The position numbers were made by a program, and so were the translations under genes. This document shows, piece after piece, positions 50,232 through 59,452 of a DNA stretch of 64,000 nucleotides. The notes under the pieces are model-generated. The model saw only the letters and a program-made list of their open reading frames with translations, searched no databases and was not told the origin of the DNA. Within the stretch, counting starts at the first letter, position 1. Each line of letters begins with the position of its first letter. Source of the stretch: Pseudomonadota bacterium (GTDB lineage Bacteria; Bdellovibrionota; Bacteriovoracia; Bacteriovoracales; Bacteriovoracaceae); NCBI GenBank assembly GCA_027487515.1, contig JAIYDL010000007.1, positions 186,001 to 250,000 on the forward strand, read 5' to 3'.

Positions 50232-51188
50232 TTAGTCGAGGTCGAGGTCTGCGAGGTGTTGTTCGATGTAATCTGAGAAGTAGGCCCGCACCTTAAGAAG
50301 GGCGTCTGTCTGAGTCCGGCCCGTAACGGTCTCAGAGACCGCGAGGACCTTGCGCTTCTCCCCTTGCAGGTAGCTCGTCATGTTGAGGGTGAAGGTGTAC
50401 TTCTCAAAGCCGGAGACGTTCAGGTATTCTTTGATCGAGTCGACGTTCACGGAGATCGCTTTTTCAGAGTCCCCTTTCACGATCCGAAAGCCGGCCTCAG
50501 TCAGGAGCTCGCGGAGCTTCTCCGTGAGCCACTCCGGAGCTTGTCCGATCCTCAAGGCGAGGGCCTCGTCTCGGGACTTCGCCTGCCGCCACTCCGTGAG
50601 ATTTTTCCAGCTCACTGGGCTTAGCCTCGGGGCCCCGGAGACGATCGAGAAGCGTTCGTTGAGCTTGTCTCGCTCCAAGTAAAGCCTAGTGATGCGGCGG
50701 AGGTTGGTCCGATTCCGTCGCTGCCAAAGGACACCGAGTTCGTCGTCGACCTTTTTTAACCGGCCCCCGATCAGCTCACTCGCCCTCTGGCGGTCTAGAG
50801 AGGCCAGTGCGTACGTGAGGCCTTTTTCGCGGTGATGCCTCTTCACTTCGACGGTCTCGAGGACTTGGTCAACGGATTCTTGGAGCGACCGACGGACTTC
50901 TTCACGGACAGCCCCCTGCCAGGGGTACGACTGAGTCATGGTGCTTTCTGCACTCAGTTCGGAGGTCACGCGCACCTCGAAGATACTCGCGAGGTTCTTC
51001 CGCGCCTCGGCGTCGGCCTGCCCCAGACTCCGGGCCTCCCCGGTAGCACACAGTTCACGCTCCTGAGAACACTCTTCATAGGGTGCGTAGAGCCAGGCTG
51101 GCGCCTTCTTGAGTTCATCCGTAAGCATGGGCTTAGGAGTCATAAAAGTGCACCCGCTCAAAAGGGAGAACAGCAAAATCTTATTCAT
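50232..51188 (-). CDS. LPP20-type lipoprotein, first gene of the lipoprotein operon
   Basis: 318 residues. Short signal with lipobox LSGC. APAWLYAPYEECSQERELC, then GEARSLGQADAEARKNLASIF, and TYALASLDRQRASELIGG match the LPP20 domain; a second domain (about 205-318) has LRELLTEAGFRIVKGDSEKA and a beta-rich end, like the FlgT-type half. It starts right after a promoter with eight bases in between and shares no ribosome site, so it may be translated leaderless. Part of the four-lipoprotein cluster. Confidence 0.72.
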   Translation of the reverse strand: MNKILLFSLLSGCTFMTPKPMLTDELKKAPAWLYAPYEECSQERELCATGEARSLGQADAEARKNLASIFEVRVTSELSAESTMTQSYPWQGAVREEVRRSLQESVDQVLETVEVKRHHREKGLTYALASLDRQRASELIGGRLKKVDDELGVLWQRRNRTNLRRITRLYLERDKLNERFSIVSGAPRLSPVSWKNLTEWRQAKSRDEALALRIGQAPEWLTEKLRELLTEAGFRIVKGDSEKAISVNVDSIKEYLNVSGFEKYTFTLNMTSYLQGEKRKVLAVSETVTGRTQTDALLKVRAYFSDYIEQHLADLDLD

Positions 51189-51196
51189 TCGCGAAA

Positions 51197-51225
51197 ATTG
51201 TGTCCCTCCCCCGTGTCAAAGTCAA
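51197..51225 (-). promoter_or_regulatory. Promoter of the lipoprotein operon
   Basis: On the minus strand TTGACT (51220-51225), exactly 17 bases, then CACAAT (51197-51202), ending eight bases before ATG 51188. Confidence 0.6.
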
Positions 51226-51338
51226 CGAGACTTTATCAAAGCTTATGACACGACCTGTCTCGATTGACGGGAACAAGGTGAAGCCTTACCCTGGGGCATC
51301 TGGTCCTGGGATCTTTCTGCTTAAACACGGAGGCGACT

Positions 51339-51986
51339 ATGGAACATCAGCTACCACAATTACCCTACCCCCAAACTGCTCTCGAACCGTACATTTCTTC
51401 TGAGACCGTGGCCTACCACCATGAGAAGCACCACCGGGGCTACGTGACCAAACTCAACGAGCTTATCAAGGATACTGAGTTCGAGGAAATGGAACTCAGC
51501 GACTTGATCCTTCGGTCTTCTGGTCCAGTTTATGACCAAGCCGCCCAACATTGGAATCATAGCTTTTTCTGGGAGTGTCTCAGGCCCGCCACGGCAGCGG
51601 CGCCGTCGCAAACGTTCATCCAGCGTCTAAGAGAGAACTTTGGTGGGCTCGAGGAATTCAAGCTCCGGTTCAAAGAAACCGCGGTGTCGAACTTCGGCTC
51701 TGGCTGGACTTGGCTCGTGCAAAAAGAGGACGGATCACTTGAAATTCTGAACACCTCTAACGCCGAGAATCCTCTGCGAGTCGAGTTGCGGCCCTTGTTG
51801 ACCCTGGACGTCTGGGAGCACGCGTATTACTTGGACTATCGAAACTCTCGCGCGGACTTCGTGGGCGCCTTCTGGGAGGTCGTCAACTGGGACTTCGTTG
51901 AGGCGAACCTCGAACTGAAAAGGCCCCAGCGCGAACGGGCGTTTAACCGGTCGCTGCCTTCAACGGATAGCCGACGTCCTCACTAA
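51339..51986 (+). CDS. Superoxide dismutase, iron/manganese family
   Basis: 215 residues without signal peptide, so cytoplasmic. Metal ligands are visible: His27 in AYHHEKHHRGYV, the His of AAQHWNHSFFW, and Asp/His in LLTLDVWEHAYYLDY. The Gln in AAQ and FGSGWTWLV (Thr rather than Ala) favour the iron type (sodB), though this cannot be settled by eye. GGAGG precedes ATG 51339. It dismutates superoxide to hydrogen peroxide and oxygen. The last 20 residues are an extra basic tail. Confidence 0.93.
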   Translation: MEHQLPQLPYPQTALEPYISSETVAYHHEKHHRGYVTKLNELIKDTEFEEMELSDLILRSSGPVYDQAAQHWNHSFFWECLRPATAAAPSQTFIQRLRENFGGLEEFKLRFKETAVSNFGSGWTWLVQKEDGSLEILNTSNAENPLRVELRPLLTLDVWEHAYYLDYRNSRADFVGAFWEVVNWDFVEANLELKRPQRERAFNRSLPSTDSRRPH

Positions 51987-52014
51987 AGTTTAACTTTCGC
52001 ACCCCATGGGGCCC

Positions 52015-52023
52015 TGCTATACT
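52015..52023 (+). promoter_or_regulatory. Extended -10 (TGC TATACT) before the response regulator
   Basis: TGC TATACT ends seven bases before ATG 52031; no ribosome site is present. One of the best leaderless candidates. Confidence 0.55.
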
Positions 52024-52030
52024 TCGGCAC

Positions 52031-52729
52031 ATGAAAAATTCGACAATCGTCGTTATAGAAGACGAACAAGACATCCGCGATCTTATCAGTTTTCAACTCA
52101 AGTCTGAAGGCCATGACGTCATCACCGCCGAGTCTGTAGACAAGGCAGTCTCGGCCGTGGAACGGGCCCAGGACATCGACCTCTTCATCATTGACTGGAT
52201 GCTTCCTGGAGTCATGAGTGGACTCGAGTTCACCAAGAAACTGCGGGCGCAAAAGAAATACGCCGAAACGCCCATCGTCATGATCACAGCCCTGACGCAG
52301 CCTGACAATATTGTTGCGGCCCTTGACGCCGGAGCGGATGACTACATCACAAAACCGTTTGATCTTAACGTCCTCCAAGCACGAGTCAGAGTCCAACTCC
52401 GGAACCTTGACCGGAGCGAAAAATCCCCTGAGGACTTGCTCGATTTCGGCCTCATGAAGATCGAAGTCAATAAGTGCCGGGTCCAGGTTGAGCGTGCCGA
52501 GGTCTCACTGACATCGACCGAGTTTAAGATTCTTTCAATGCTCGCGAGTAAGCCCGGTCATGTCTTCACCCGGGAGCAGTTCATTAATAACATCCAGGGT
52601 GAAAATATCTTCGTCACGGGTCGGACCATTGACACGCACATCGCGGGCCTCAGGAAAAAACTCGGAGCCGCAGCGAACATGATCGAGACAATCCGAGGGA
52701 TCGGCTACCGCTTCAAAGATGTCATCTAG
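52031..52729 (+). CDS. OmpR/PhoB-family response regulator
   Basis: 232 residues. Receiver domain with acid pocket EDEQD, phospho-acceptor Asp55 in FIIDWMLPG, Thr/Ala in MITALTQ and Lys in YITKPFD. C-terminal winged helix with LTSTEFKILSMLASKPGHVF, TREQFINNIQG, TVDTHIAGLRKKL-like (TIDTHIAGLRKKLG) and IRGIGYRF. PhoB-like. It overlaps the kinase by 11 bases, a cognate pair; the phosphate-related role of PhoB is not proven here. Confidence 0.93.
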   Translation: MKNSTIVVIEDEQDIRDLISFQLKSEGHDVITAESVDKAVSAVERAQDIDLFIIDWMLPGVMSGLEFTKKLRAQKKYAETPIVMITALTQPDNIVAALDAGADDYITKPFDLNVLQARVRVQLRNLDRSEKSPEDLLDFGLMKIEVNKCRVQVERAEVSLTSTEFKILSMLASKPGHVFTREQFINNIQGENIFVTGRTIDTHIAGLRKKLGAAANMIETIRGIGYRFKDVI

Positions 52730-54482
52730 TAGCGCCTACCCGTGGTTCTTTTTTTATCGAATCGCGCGCCTGACCTTGGTGGTCTTTCTCCCTACAATCT
52801 TTCTCATCTTGTTCCTTTACCGCTCCTCGTACCGCGCGGGCCTGATAGAACAGAACACCCATCAACTCAACGAGGAGTTGAAACTCCTCGACCACACGCT
52901 GAGACAGACTGGCCTCGACTGGCTCGAGTGGTGCAAAAAACTGCCAGTGCATCGCAACGTTCACTACTCCCTCCTCAGTTCGGACGGCTTCATCCTCTGC
53001 GATAGCCTTAACCAAGGCCGCCAGGGTGAGCGAGCTGCTGTTCTAGATGAGGTCACTGGGGCGAAGCGGGGTACCTTCGCGTTCCGTCTGGGGAAGAGCC
53101 CGGACTTCGGAAGCGAGGCGATCTTCGCCGCCCGCTCGGTGGGAGGGGAACGGGTGATCCGGAAGGTGATCCCGGTGTTCTCGCTCCGGGATAACATGGA
53201 GCGCTTCGACCGAGTGCTTTTTCTCCGGATCGTCCCTTTTGCCTTCGCGAGCTACCTGTTTTTCATTTTCCTTTTCTACCGCGCCACCAAACCGTTGGGG
53301 GCCATCCTCACGAAGGTGGAGAAATTCAAAGACGACATCCCTTTCACCCGGAACCTTACACTTTTTTACCAGCGCGACGAGTGGGGCCCCATCGAGGAAG
53401 CCCTGAACAAGGCAGACCTGCGGTTGCAGCGACAGATCCTCGAAGTGCAGACGGAGAACGAGAAGAACACGGCGATCCTAGAGTCCATCAACGACGACAT
53501 CATCGCCATCGATCGGTACGAGACCGTCCTCTTTTACAACACGAAGTTTCGGAACGATTTCATGAACCGCCGAGAGGAGAATCAGATCATCAAGAAGGTC
53601 TGGCACGTGTTCGCGGATGAGGTGCTGGTCATGTTCCGTGAGGTCTTGAAGGCCGGGGAACCGAGGTCTCTCAAGTCCATGACTTTCCCGCAGAGCACGC
53701 ACCCTCGGAGGCTCTACGATCTTACGATCACTCCGCTCAAGTCATCGAATGGCGTGGTGAGCGGGGCCCTGGGGGTTTTCTACGACGTCACGGAGTTCAA
53801 GCTGGCGGAGCAGATGCGCGTGGACTTCGTCGCCAACGTCTCCCATGAAATCCGGACCCCACTGACCTCGATCAAAGGCTTCACGCAAATCCTCCAGACC
53901 CAGACGACGAAGATCGACCCGACCCTCTACCCCTTCCTGGAGAAGATCGTCGCCAACACCGAAAGGATGATCTCGCTCTTCAACGACCTCCTGAACCTCT
54001 CGGTGATCGAGTCGAAGAACTCCCTCAATTCTGAAGAGATCCCTCTCGGAGACGTCGTCGAGGCGGTCGCAGACAACATCTCCGCGAGCTACCCGACGAA
54101 ACGGATCACCGTAAGACCTGCGTTGAGACTGGCCTCGCTGCGCGGGGACTACCGGCTCATCGAACAAGTGGTGCTCAACCTCTGCGATAACGCTTGCAAG
54201 TATTCCGGTGACTCCGTCGTCATTGAGATTACCAGCCACGAGGAAGACAAGAAAGCGTACCTCATGATCTGCGATGACGGGCCCGGGATTCCTCGCGAGC
54301 ACTTGCCGAGAATCTTCGAGCGCTTCTACCGGGTGGACGCATCAAGAGAGAGCCTGCGTGGCACTGGCCTTGGGCTGTCCATCGTCAAACAGATCGTGTC
54401 CAAGCACCGCGGGAAGATCTGGGCCGAGAGTGAGGGCTTAGGCAAAGGGACCAAGTTCATCATCGAGCTTCCGCTAGAATAG
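52719..54482 (+). CDS. Sensor histidine kinase, PhoR-like
   Basis: 587 residues. Membrane segments near 14-34 and 170-190 bracket a periplasmic sensor of about 135 residues. A HAMP-like stretch follows (FYRATKPLGAILTKVEKFK), then a PAS domain (about 245-375), HisKA with the H-box FVANVSHEIRTPLTSIKGF, and HATPase_c with LCDNACKYSGDSVV (N), DDGPGIPREHLP (G1) and GTGLGLSIVKQI (G2). It phosphorylates the overlapping response regulator. Its end overlaps the convergent gene by nine bases. Confidence 0.93.
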   Translation: MSSSSAYPWFFFYRIARLTLVVFLPTIFLILFLYRSSYRAGLIEQNTHQLNEELKLLDHTLRQTGLDWLEWCKKLPVHRNVHYSLLSSDGFILCDSLNQGRQGERAAVLDEVTGAKRGTFAFRLGKSPDFGSEAIFAARSVGGERVIRKVIPVFSLRDNMERFDRVLFLRIVPFAFASYLFFIFLFYRATKPLGAILTKVEKFKDDIPFTRNLTLFYQRDEWGPIEEALNKADLRLQRQILEVQTENEKNTAILESINDDIIAIDRYETVLFYNTKFRNDFMNRREENQIIKKVWHVFADEVLVMFREVLKAGEPRSLKSMTFPQSTHPRRLYDLTITPLKSSNGVVSGALGVFYDVTEFKLAEQMRVDFVANVSHEIRTPLTSIKGFTQILQTQTTKIDPTLYPFLEKIVANTERMISLFNDLLNLSVIESKNSLNSEEIPLGDVVEAVADNISASYPTKRITVRPALRLASLRGDYRLIEQVVLNLCDNACKYSGDSVVIEITSHEEDKKAYLMICDDGPGIPREHLPRIFERFYRVDASRESLRGTGLGLSIVKQIVSKHRGKIWAESEGLGKGTKFIIELPLE

Positions 54483-56096
54483 GTACTCGAATTCTACGGC
54501 GTAGATCGATTTCGTAAAATCAAAGTTACTCTTATCATCGGATTTGTTCCGCTGATACTCGTACTTGAGATTGCTTCTCCAGCGCTGCGCGAAGGTCCTC
54601 GAAAGCCGAACGCTCGGGTTCAACAGGAGCTCTCTTCCCCGGGCGCTGCGGTTATTGATGGGGTCTGTGGAGGTCAGCGAGAGGGCCAAACTCGGAGTGA
54701 ACCAATCCTCGAAGCGGGGGAGAATCAGGTCCGTTCTGAAGGTCAGGGCGTTCGTGTCGAAAGCTTCATTCTTCACCCGCATCATGTCATAGCTCCCGTA
54801 GAAAAGGAGCGTGGTCGACCCGAGGGACATCACCTGCTCGAAGACGAAGCTTGTGGACGTTGAATCGGAGTCGCTCAAGAAACTATCGAGGATTCGGTAC
54901 CGCAGCCGAGCGACGGACTCTCCGGAGGAGAAGAAATTGAACCGCTCCCCCACCATGAAAGCGTGGGTGCGGGAGTTGAAGTCGAACTCTTCCCGGGCGT
55001 TGACGTCCCGCCGCGCCTCACTGAAGTCGTAGTCGACCAGGAAGGAGGCGGGTTTTTTCCGGAATGTGTGCTCGTACGCAGTTCGAATCGCCGGTGCCAG
55101 GAGGTAGTTATCGTTCCGGTAGATCTCCGGTACCCGGTTGAAGTAGTGCGTGAGGTTCGCCCGAAATTCGGGGGCGATGCTGAAGTAGTTGTCCACGTAA
55201 AATGTGTAGCGACCGACGACGTCGGTCCGCGAGTACGCTGACGCTTGCTTCGACTTGGAAATGGTCGTTTCTGCGGGAGAGAAGGTGACGTTCGTGTCCT
55301 GGCCAAACTCCTGTGCGATGCGAAGGAAGTACGGAGGGATGAGCGCGGGCCGTCCGTTTCGGAGCTGGAAGAGCACGAGGTCGTACTTGCGCTGAAGCTT
55401 TACGATCTTCTCCCGGATCACCGGCCCGAGGGGAGAGTCCGGGTTCAGCGCCAGGGCCCGCTCGTACTGTGGGATGACATAGGTTTCCACGGTGCGGAAT
55501 GCGTCGATGCGCTTCTCGACCTGCTCTAGGTAAATGTCACCGATCTGCATCTCCGCAGCTTGCCGGACTTCGAATGCCTCGCCTTCCTCCAGTTTCTCGA
55601 TCGCCCGAAAGAACGTGAAGGCCTTATTGTTTTGGCCGAGCTCTTTGGAAATGAAAGCAATGTAGTACAGCGAGACCCCGCGCTTGAACTTCTTCTTGAG
55701 AGACTCGCGAAACTGGATGCGTGCTTCGGCCAGCTTCTCGGACGCGAAGAGGGCCTGGCCATACTCGTAGTTGAGATCCAGCGGAGAATAGTCGTGACTC
55801 AAGGCCCGGTCGAAACTCTCGATGGCCCCTGGATAATCCTGGGACCGGTTGTAGCAGATCCCTTTCCAGTAGGCGACGAACCCCAAGAGCTGACGCGAGA
55901 CTCCTTTGCTCTGGGAAAACTTCTGCTCAATCTCCTTCAGCTCGTCGATGACGGTCTGGTACTTACCCTGGGCGAAGAGCTCCACCGCTGAAGCGAAGAC
56001 CGTGTTATTCTGTGCCGCAGAGATGTCTGCCGTCTCCTGCGCGGTAGCAAGAGAGCAAAAGAAGAGGCATAGCATCCATGCTATCGTTTTCATCAC
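54474..56096 (-). CDS. TPR protein with C-terminal outer-membrane beta-barrel
   Basis: 540 residues. Signal peptide, then TPR-like repeats to about residue 210 (VFASAVELFAQGKYQTVIDEL, PGAIESFDRALSHDYSPLDLNYEYG), then strands with aromatic girdles to a terminal Phe (SIYAVEFEYLF), the barrel-closing signature. Such TPR-plus-barrel proteins act in polysaccharide or protein secretion; the role here is unknown. It follows the FecR-like gene by 27 bases on the same strand, so a shared surface function is likely. Confidence 0.7.
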   Translation of the reverse strand: MMKTIAWMLCLFFCSLATAQETADISAAQNNTVFASAVELFAQGKYQTVIDELKEIEQKFSQSKGVSRQLLGFVAYWKGICYNRSQDYPGAIESFDRALSHDYSPLDLNYEYGQALFASEKLAEARIQFRESLKKKFKRGVSLYYIAFISKELGQNNKAFTFFRAIEKLEEGEAFEVRQAAEMQIGDIYLEQVEKRIDAFRTVETYVIPQYERALALNPDSPLGPVIREKIVKLQRKYDLVLFQLRNGRPALIPPYFLRIAQEFGQDTNVTFSPAETTISKSKQASAYSRTDVVGRYTFYVDNYFSIAPEFRANLTHYFNRVPEIYRNDNYLLAPAIRTAYEHTFRKKPASFLVDYDFSEARRDVNAREEFDFNSRTHAFMVGERFNFFSSGESVARLRYRILDSFLSDSDSTSTSFVFEQVMSLGSTTLLFYGSYDMMRVKNEAFDTNALTFRTDLILPRFEDWFTPSLALSLTSTDPINNRSARGRELLLNPSVRLSRTFAQRWRSNLKYEYQRNKSDDKSNFDFTKSIYAVEFEYLF

Positions 56097-56123
56097 TTTC
56101 CTTGAGACAAAACCTATATCGAA

Positions 56124-57455
56124 CTACTTTGGAGTTAAAATAATTGTCGTATCCGTCACCCCCGACGCGCGTGCGGGATCGTTCACGTTGAGGATCCCGC
56201 CGGTAGGGACAAACCGGTTATCCACGGTTCCTGCCCCGGGGAGTGTCACGTCTCGAAGTGGCTTGGGGCCAAAGGCCGCCGCGGACTGACCCGGGGCAGC
56301 TGCCGGACTGCCTAAGTTCCCAGCGTTTGAGCCGATCACCACGGCTGTCGCTGAAACAATCGGTGGCGGAGGTGGCACCTGTTTCACCACAACCGCTCCT
56401 GTCGCCGTGTCTGTGACCGACACGAGGATTTTTCCTTCGTTCGTGATCTCCACGTTCTTCGGCGGCACGTAGGACCCGTCGGCACTCACCCGGCCCGCGT
56501 CCGGCGCGGGAAGAAAGGTATTCGTGTTGGGATCGAGAACCGCACCTGCTCCCGGCGGGATGACAACACCGGAATCAATGTGAACGAAGGACCCGTTGGC
56601 GGGTTTCACCAGATTTCCTTTGACGTAGCCCTCGGGGTCCCCGGCCGAGCTCCCGGAAGCGCTGGGTTCAGCAGGAGCAGTTTTCGCAGTCTCGGCGAGC
56701 TCACTTTTTAGAGAGTCGCTCGAATTGCTCACCGCTTGTCCGCTAAGGCCCTCGGGAACAACCGACTTCCCCGGCTCCGATGCAGCATTGCTCGGTGCTC
56801 GATCAGATTCCATGTCTTTGTTCTTTTCTAGCTGCTCACGCTGCTGAACGTTCAACAGCGATGGAACCGTTGGCATCGGCTTATTCGCCTCCATCACGGA
56901 AAATTCACCTGGGAAAATTCGTACCCCGCTATCGACGATCGCTTCGAGCCGCTTCGGGGAAAGTTCACCGCGATCGGTGAGCTTATTGAACACCACCTCG
57001 CCTTCGAAGAGGACGGTCGCGGTGTTCGTTCCATTGGTCGAAATCATGAAGTCCGTGCCTCGGATACCCATGACGGCGTTCTGGGTCTTGATGAAGAGCT
57101 TCGACTTATCCTTCTCTTTGATCTGGAGGTAGTCTTTCGTTACCTGCGAGCGGATCTTCCCTTTCACGAGGTCGATCACGCCAGAGTCCTTGCCACTGAA
57201 GGACTCGATCTTCATTTCCGACGAAGGCCCGATGTTCATCTGCGACTTGTCGATGAAGATGAGTTTCACAAAACTTTTCTCCGCCGTTTTGACGACGGAT
57301 CCGCTCGCGACCCAGTCATCGACCTTGAGCCTGGAGGTTTTGCCAGAACTCAAGACGTCGACCTCTCCCCGCATGAGCTTAACCATGGCCACCTTCGTTT
57401 GAGCGAAAGCAGTCGAGGTGAGGACCAAAAATAGTAAGCAGAGGATGTGGGTCAT
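56124..57455 (-). CDS. Secreted FecR-domain protein
   Basis: 443 residues from ATG 57455 (AGGA site and signal peptide ending in TAFAQ); an upstream frame would add 12 unlikely residues. FecR domain at about 25-200: GEVDVLSSGKTSRLKVDDWV, FIDKSQMNIGPSSEMKIE, AVMGIRGTDFMIS and ATVLFEGEVVFN. The rest (about 210-443) is low-complexity, rich in Pro/Ala/Gly/Ser/Thr, like a linker or wall-spanning spacer. It is not linked to a sigma factor here, so it is likely a structural or binding FecR protein paired with the TPR-barrel gene. Confidence 0.8.
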   Translation of the reverse strand: MTHILCLLFLVLTSTAFAQTKVAMVKLMRGEVDVLSSGKTSRLKVDDWVASGSVVKTAEKSFVKLIFIDKSQMNIGPSSEMKIESFSGKDSGVIDLVKGKIRSQVTKDYLQIKEKDKSKLFIKTQNAVMGIRGTDFMISTNGTNTATVLFEGEVVFNKLTDRGELSPKRLEAIVDSGVRIFPGEFSVMEANKPMPTVPSLLNVQQREQLEKNKDMESDRAPSNAASEPGKSVVPEGLSGQAVSNSSDSLKSELAETAKTAPAEPSASGSSAGDPEGYVKGNLVKPANGSFVHIDSGVVIPPGAGAVLDPNTNTFLPAPDAGRVSADGSYVPPKNVEITNEGKILVSVTDTATGAVVVKQVPPPPPIVSATAVVIGSNAGNLGSPAAAPGQSAAAFGPKPLRDVTLPGAGTVDNRFVPTGGILNVNDPARASGVTDTTIILTPK

Positions 57456-57494
57456 AGTCTTCCTAAGAGGAGGAAATAGAGTACCGTCCAATCA

Positions 57495-57500
57495 ATTATA
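57495..57500 (-). promoter_or_regulatory. -10 element TATAAT of the FecR operon
   Basis: Consensus TATAAT on the minus strand, 39 bases before ATG 57455. The -35 region is poor (TTCCGC at a 17-base spacer). Confidence 0.5.
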
Positions 57501-57718
57501 CCTCTCAGCACAATGCGCGGAAGGAAGCCAATTTTTCCACCTCCTCTCGGTAGCCTAGAACTTTATTGCCGCCAGGGCCCGTCTTGACCCTCTTTTCAAG
57601 TGACCATAAAACATGACACACTAAGCCAATATGGCTAACAATTGAGCATCCTTGTCAGAAAAAGCTTTTAAAACGCCACGAGTCAGGCATATAAGGCACC
57701 CTCATCTTTGGGGGTTAA

Positions 57719-58795
57719 ATGAAACAAGTTCTCTTGCTCACAGCAGTGTTGTGTACTCAATCCGTTTTTGCCCAGGCACAACTCAGTGTCCTCGGCGCTT
57801 GGAAAGGCTTCTCAAGTCCTGACATCTTTAATTCGGGTTTTACCCATGAGCTCTCTGCTCTCCCCCTTGAAGGTTCATTAGAGGAGGGGTCAACCAAGGC
57901 TTGGTCTGGTGACTACTGGGCCTCTAAAAAAGGAAGCATCAACATCCGTTGGAACTCGCCTCGCAAAGAAGGCTTCAATTACCGATCACCATCGAAGACA
58001 GAACTCCTGGCGATGACGCCAGAGCAAGTGGCCATGCTATCGCCTTCAGAAAAATACGACCTCTATCTCGGCAACTACGATTACCCCCTCAAGCGGATCG
58101 TCGACGGATCGGCCTCACGGACGGCCCCAGACTGGGCAGGAATTTGTCATGGCTGGGCACCGGCCTCCCTGTTCCATAACGAGCCGACTCCGAAGACGAT
58201 GACTAACCCCGATGGCATCTCGATTCCTTTCGGATCTGGAGACATCAAGGCCCTCCTGAGCTTCTTCTATGCCTTCTACCACGAAACAGATACCGACCAA
58301 ATGGGTCTTCGCTGCTACTTCGGATCGTGGATGGGCGGTGCTAAAGGATGCGCAGACGATCTCAATGCGGGTGCTTTCCACATCGTCATCAGCAACAAAC
58401 TTGGCCTTGAGAAACAAGGTTTCCTGATGGACGTTGATCGGTTCAAAGAGGTCTGGAACCAGCCTGTTGTTGGGTTTAAGTCCAAGGTCGTTGCCTATGA
58501 TCTAAGGCCACAGAGTGGGGCCGCCACGAACACTGTCCGCGAAGTGAGAATTGCCACCGAGCTCTTCTTCGTCAACGAGTCGGATCCGACCTGGGGGCCA
58601 GTGTACGGGACTAAAGATCAAATCGTTAGTAAGCGAGACCTCCAGTACCGGCTCGAGCTCGACGCAGCCGGAAGAATCATTGGCGGAGAATGGGAATCCC
58701 GGGAACGGCCTGACTTTCTCTGGAACAAGCCTGCAGCTCTGCCCCAGGAATTCACCGGCATGTTCAGCGCACTCCCAGCACTCCTCAACGACTAG
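57719..58795 (+). CDS. Transglutaminase-elicitor-like secreted protein
   Basis: 358 residues, signal peptide ending VFAQ. The segments WSGDYWASKKGSINIRW, MLSPSEKYDLYLGNY, WAGICHGWAPASLFHNEP and AGAFHIVISNKLG follow the pattern of the transglutaminase elicitor (Phytophthora GP42-like) family, in which Cys, His and Asp form the active site; Cys143 and His221 are the candidates here. The C-terminal ELFFVNESDPTWGP stretch also fits. It should be secreted and could crosslink proteins or resemble elicitors. It is followed by a small gene. Recalled family, not searched. Confidence 0.7.
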   Translation: MKQVLLLTAVLCTQSVFAQAQLSVLGAWKGFSSPDIFNSGFTHELSALPLEGSLEEGSTKAWSGDYWASKKGSINIRWNSPRKEGFNYRSPSKTELLAMTPEQVAMLSPSEKYDLYLGNYDYPLKRIVDGSASRTAPDWAGICHGWAPASLFHNEPTPKTMTNPDGISIPFGSGDIKALLSFFYAFYHETDTDQMGLRCYFGSWMGGAKGCADDLNAGAFHIVISNKLGLEKQGFLMDVDRFKEVWNQPVVGFKSKVVAYDLRPQSGAATNTVREVRIATELFFVNESDPTWGPVYGTKDQIVSKRDLQYRLELDAAGRIIGGEWESRERPDFLWNKPAALPQEFTGMFSALPALLND

Positions 58796-58806
58796 AGGGA
58801 ACGAGC

Positions 58807-59064
58807 ATGAACAACATTCCGGATAAACTTGAGAATGCGTTCCGGGTCATCTTGAACCTTGAGCACCCAGAGTCACGCATGGATAACGTTCTCTTGGCCG
58901 CGCTCAGAGAGCAGAACGAGAACCTCGAGCTTAAGTCTATTTCTCGGTCGGCACTCAAGGACCTTTTCACGAATAAACGGGTGATGATCAAGGGCCAGAG
59001 AGCGAAGTCAAATTCGAGCCTGGCCAAGGGTTCAACCTACGTGGATATCCTCGGGTTCAAGTAA
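58807..59064 (+). CDS. Hypothetical 85-residue protein
   Basis: 85 residues, no signal peptide or membrane segment, so likely cytoplasmic. Hydrophilic, helical and basic toward the C-terminus, with LENAFRVILNLEHPESRMD and NLELKSISRSALKDLFTN. An AGGGAACGAG-type site precedes ATG 58807, 11 bases after the elicitor-like gene, so it shares its message. It overlaps the convergent gene by eight bases. No family recognised. Confidence 0.55.
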   Translation: MNNIPDKLENAFRVILNLEHPESRMDNVLLAALREQNENLELKSISRSALKDLFTNKRVMIKGQRAKSNSSLAKGSTYVDILGFK

Positions 59065-59452
59065 GGCGGCAGCTCACGGTGAGCCGATACGCTTCTAAAA
59101 AAAATGTCTCTTCACCCTCCCCGCGGAGGGTGATTTTTTCCCCGATCGCTCGCGTTTCAATTCCGGTTCTGGCCTCCCGCCGGCGGAAGGCTTCGATGCT
59201 AATTTCTTCAGCACCACGCCAACCGTCGATGTGAACCGAGAGGGCGAGAGAAGTGGTTCGTTCACCCCGAGTCTCTTCGGCGTGAAATTGCTTAAGGTAA
59301 TGGGTCGTTTGTTCAGTCTCGGGGGTGCCGAGACCTACGGCGGCGATCAACCGGTCGTAGTCCGGAGCTTTGGCCAGTCCGAGTTGACAGTCATAGGCAG
59401 CAAAGGCTTGCGTGGCGACTAAAACCAAGGTCCCAAGGAGCAGCTTCTTCAT
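59057..59452 (-). CDS. Small secreted protein
   Basis: 131 residues with a signal peptide ending TQAFA. The mature domain begins AYDCQLGLAKAPDYDRL and ends with LTVSCRLT, so a disulfide between Cys near its two ends is possible. A strand-rich centre. It starts by an ATGA overlap with the next gene upstream and therefore belongs with it. No family recognised. Confidence 0.6.
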   Translation of the reverse strand: MKKLLLGTLVLVATQAFAAYDCQLGLAKAPDYDRLIAAVGLGTPETEQTTHYLKQFHAEETRGERTTSLALSVHIDGWRGAEEISIEAFRRREARTGIETRAIGEKITLRGEGEETFFLEAYRLTVSCRLT

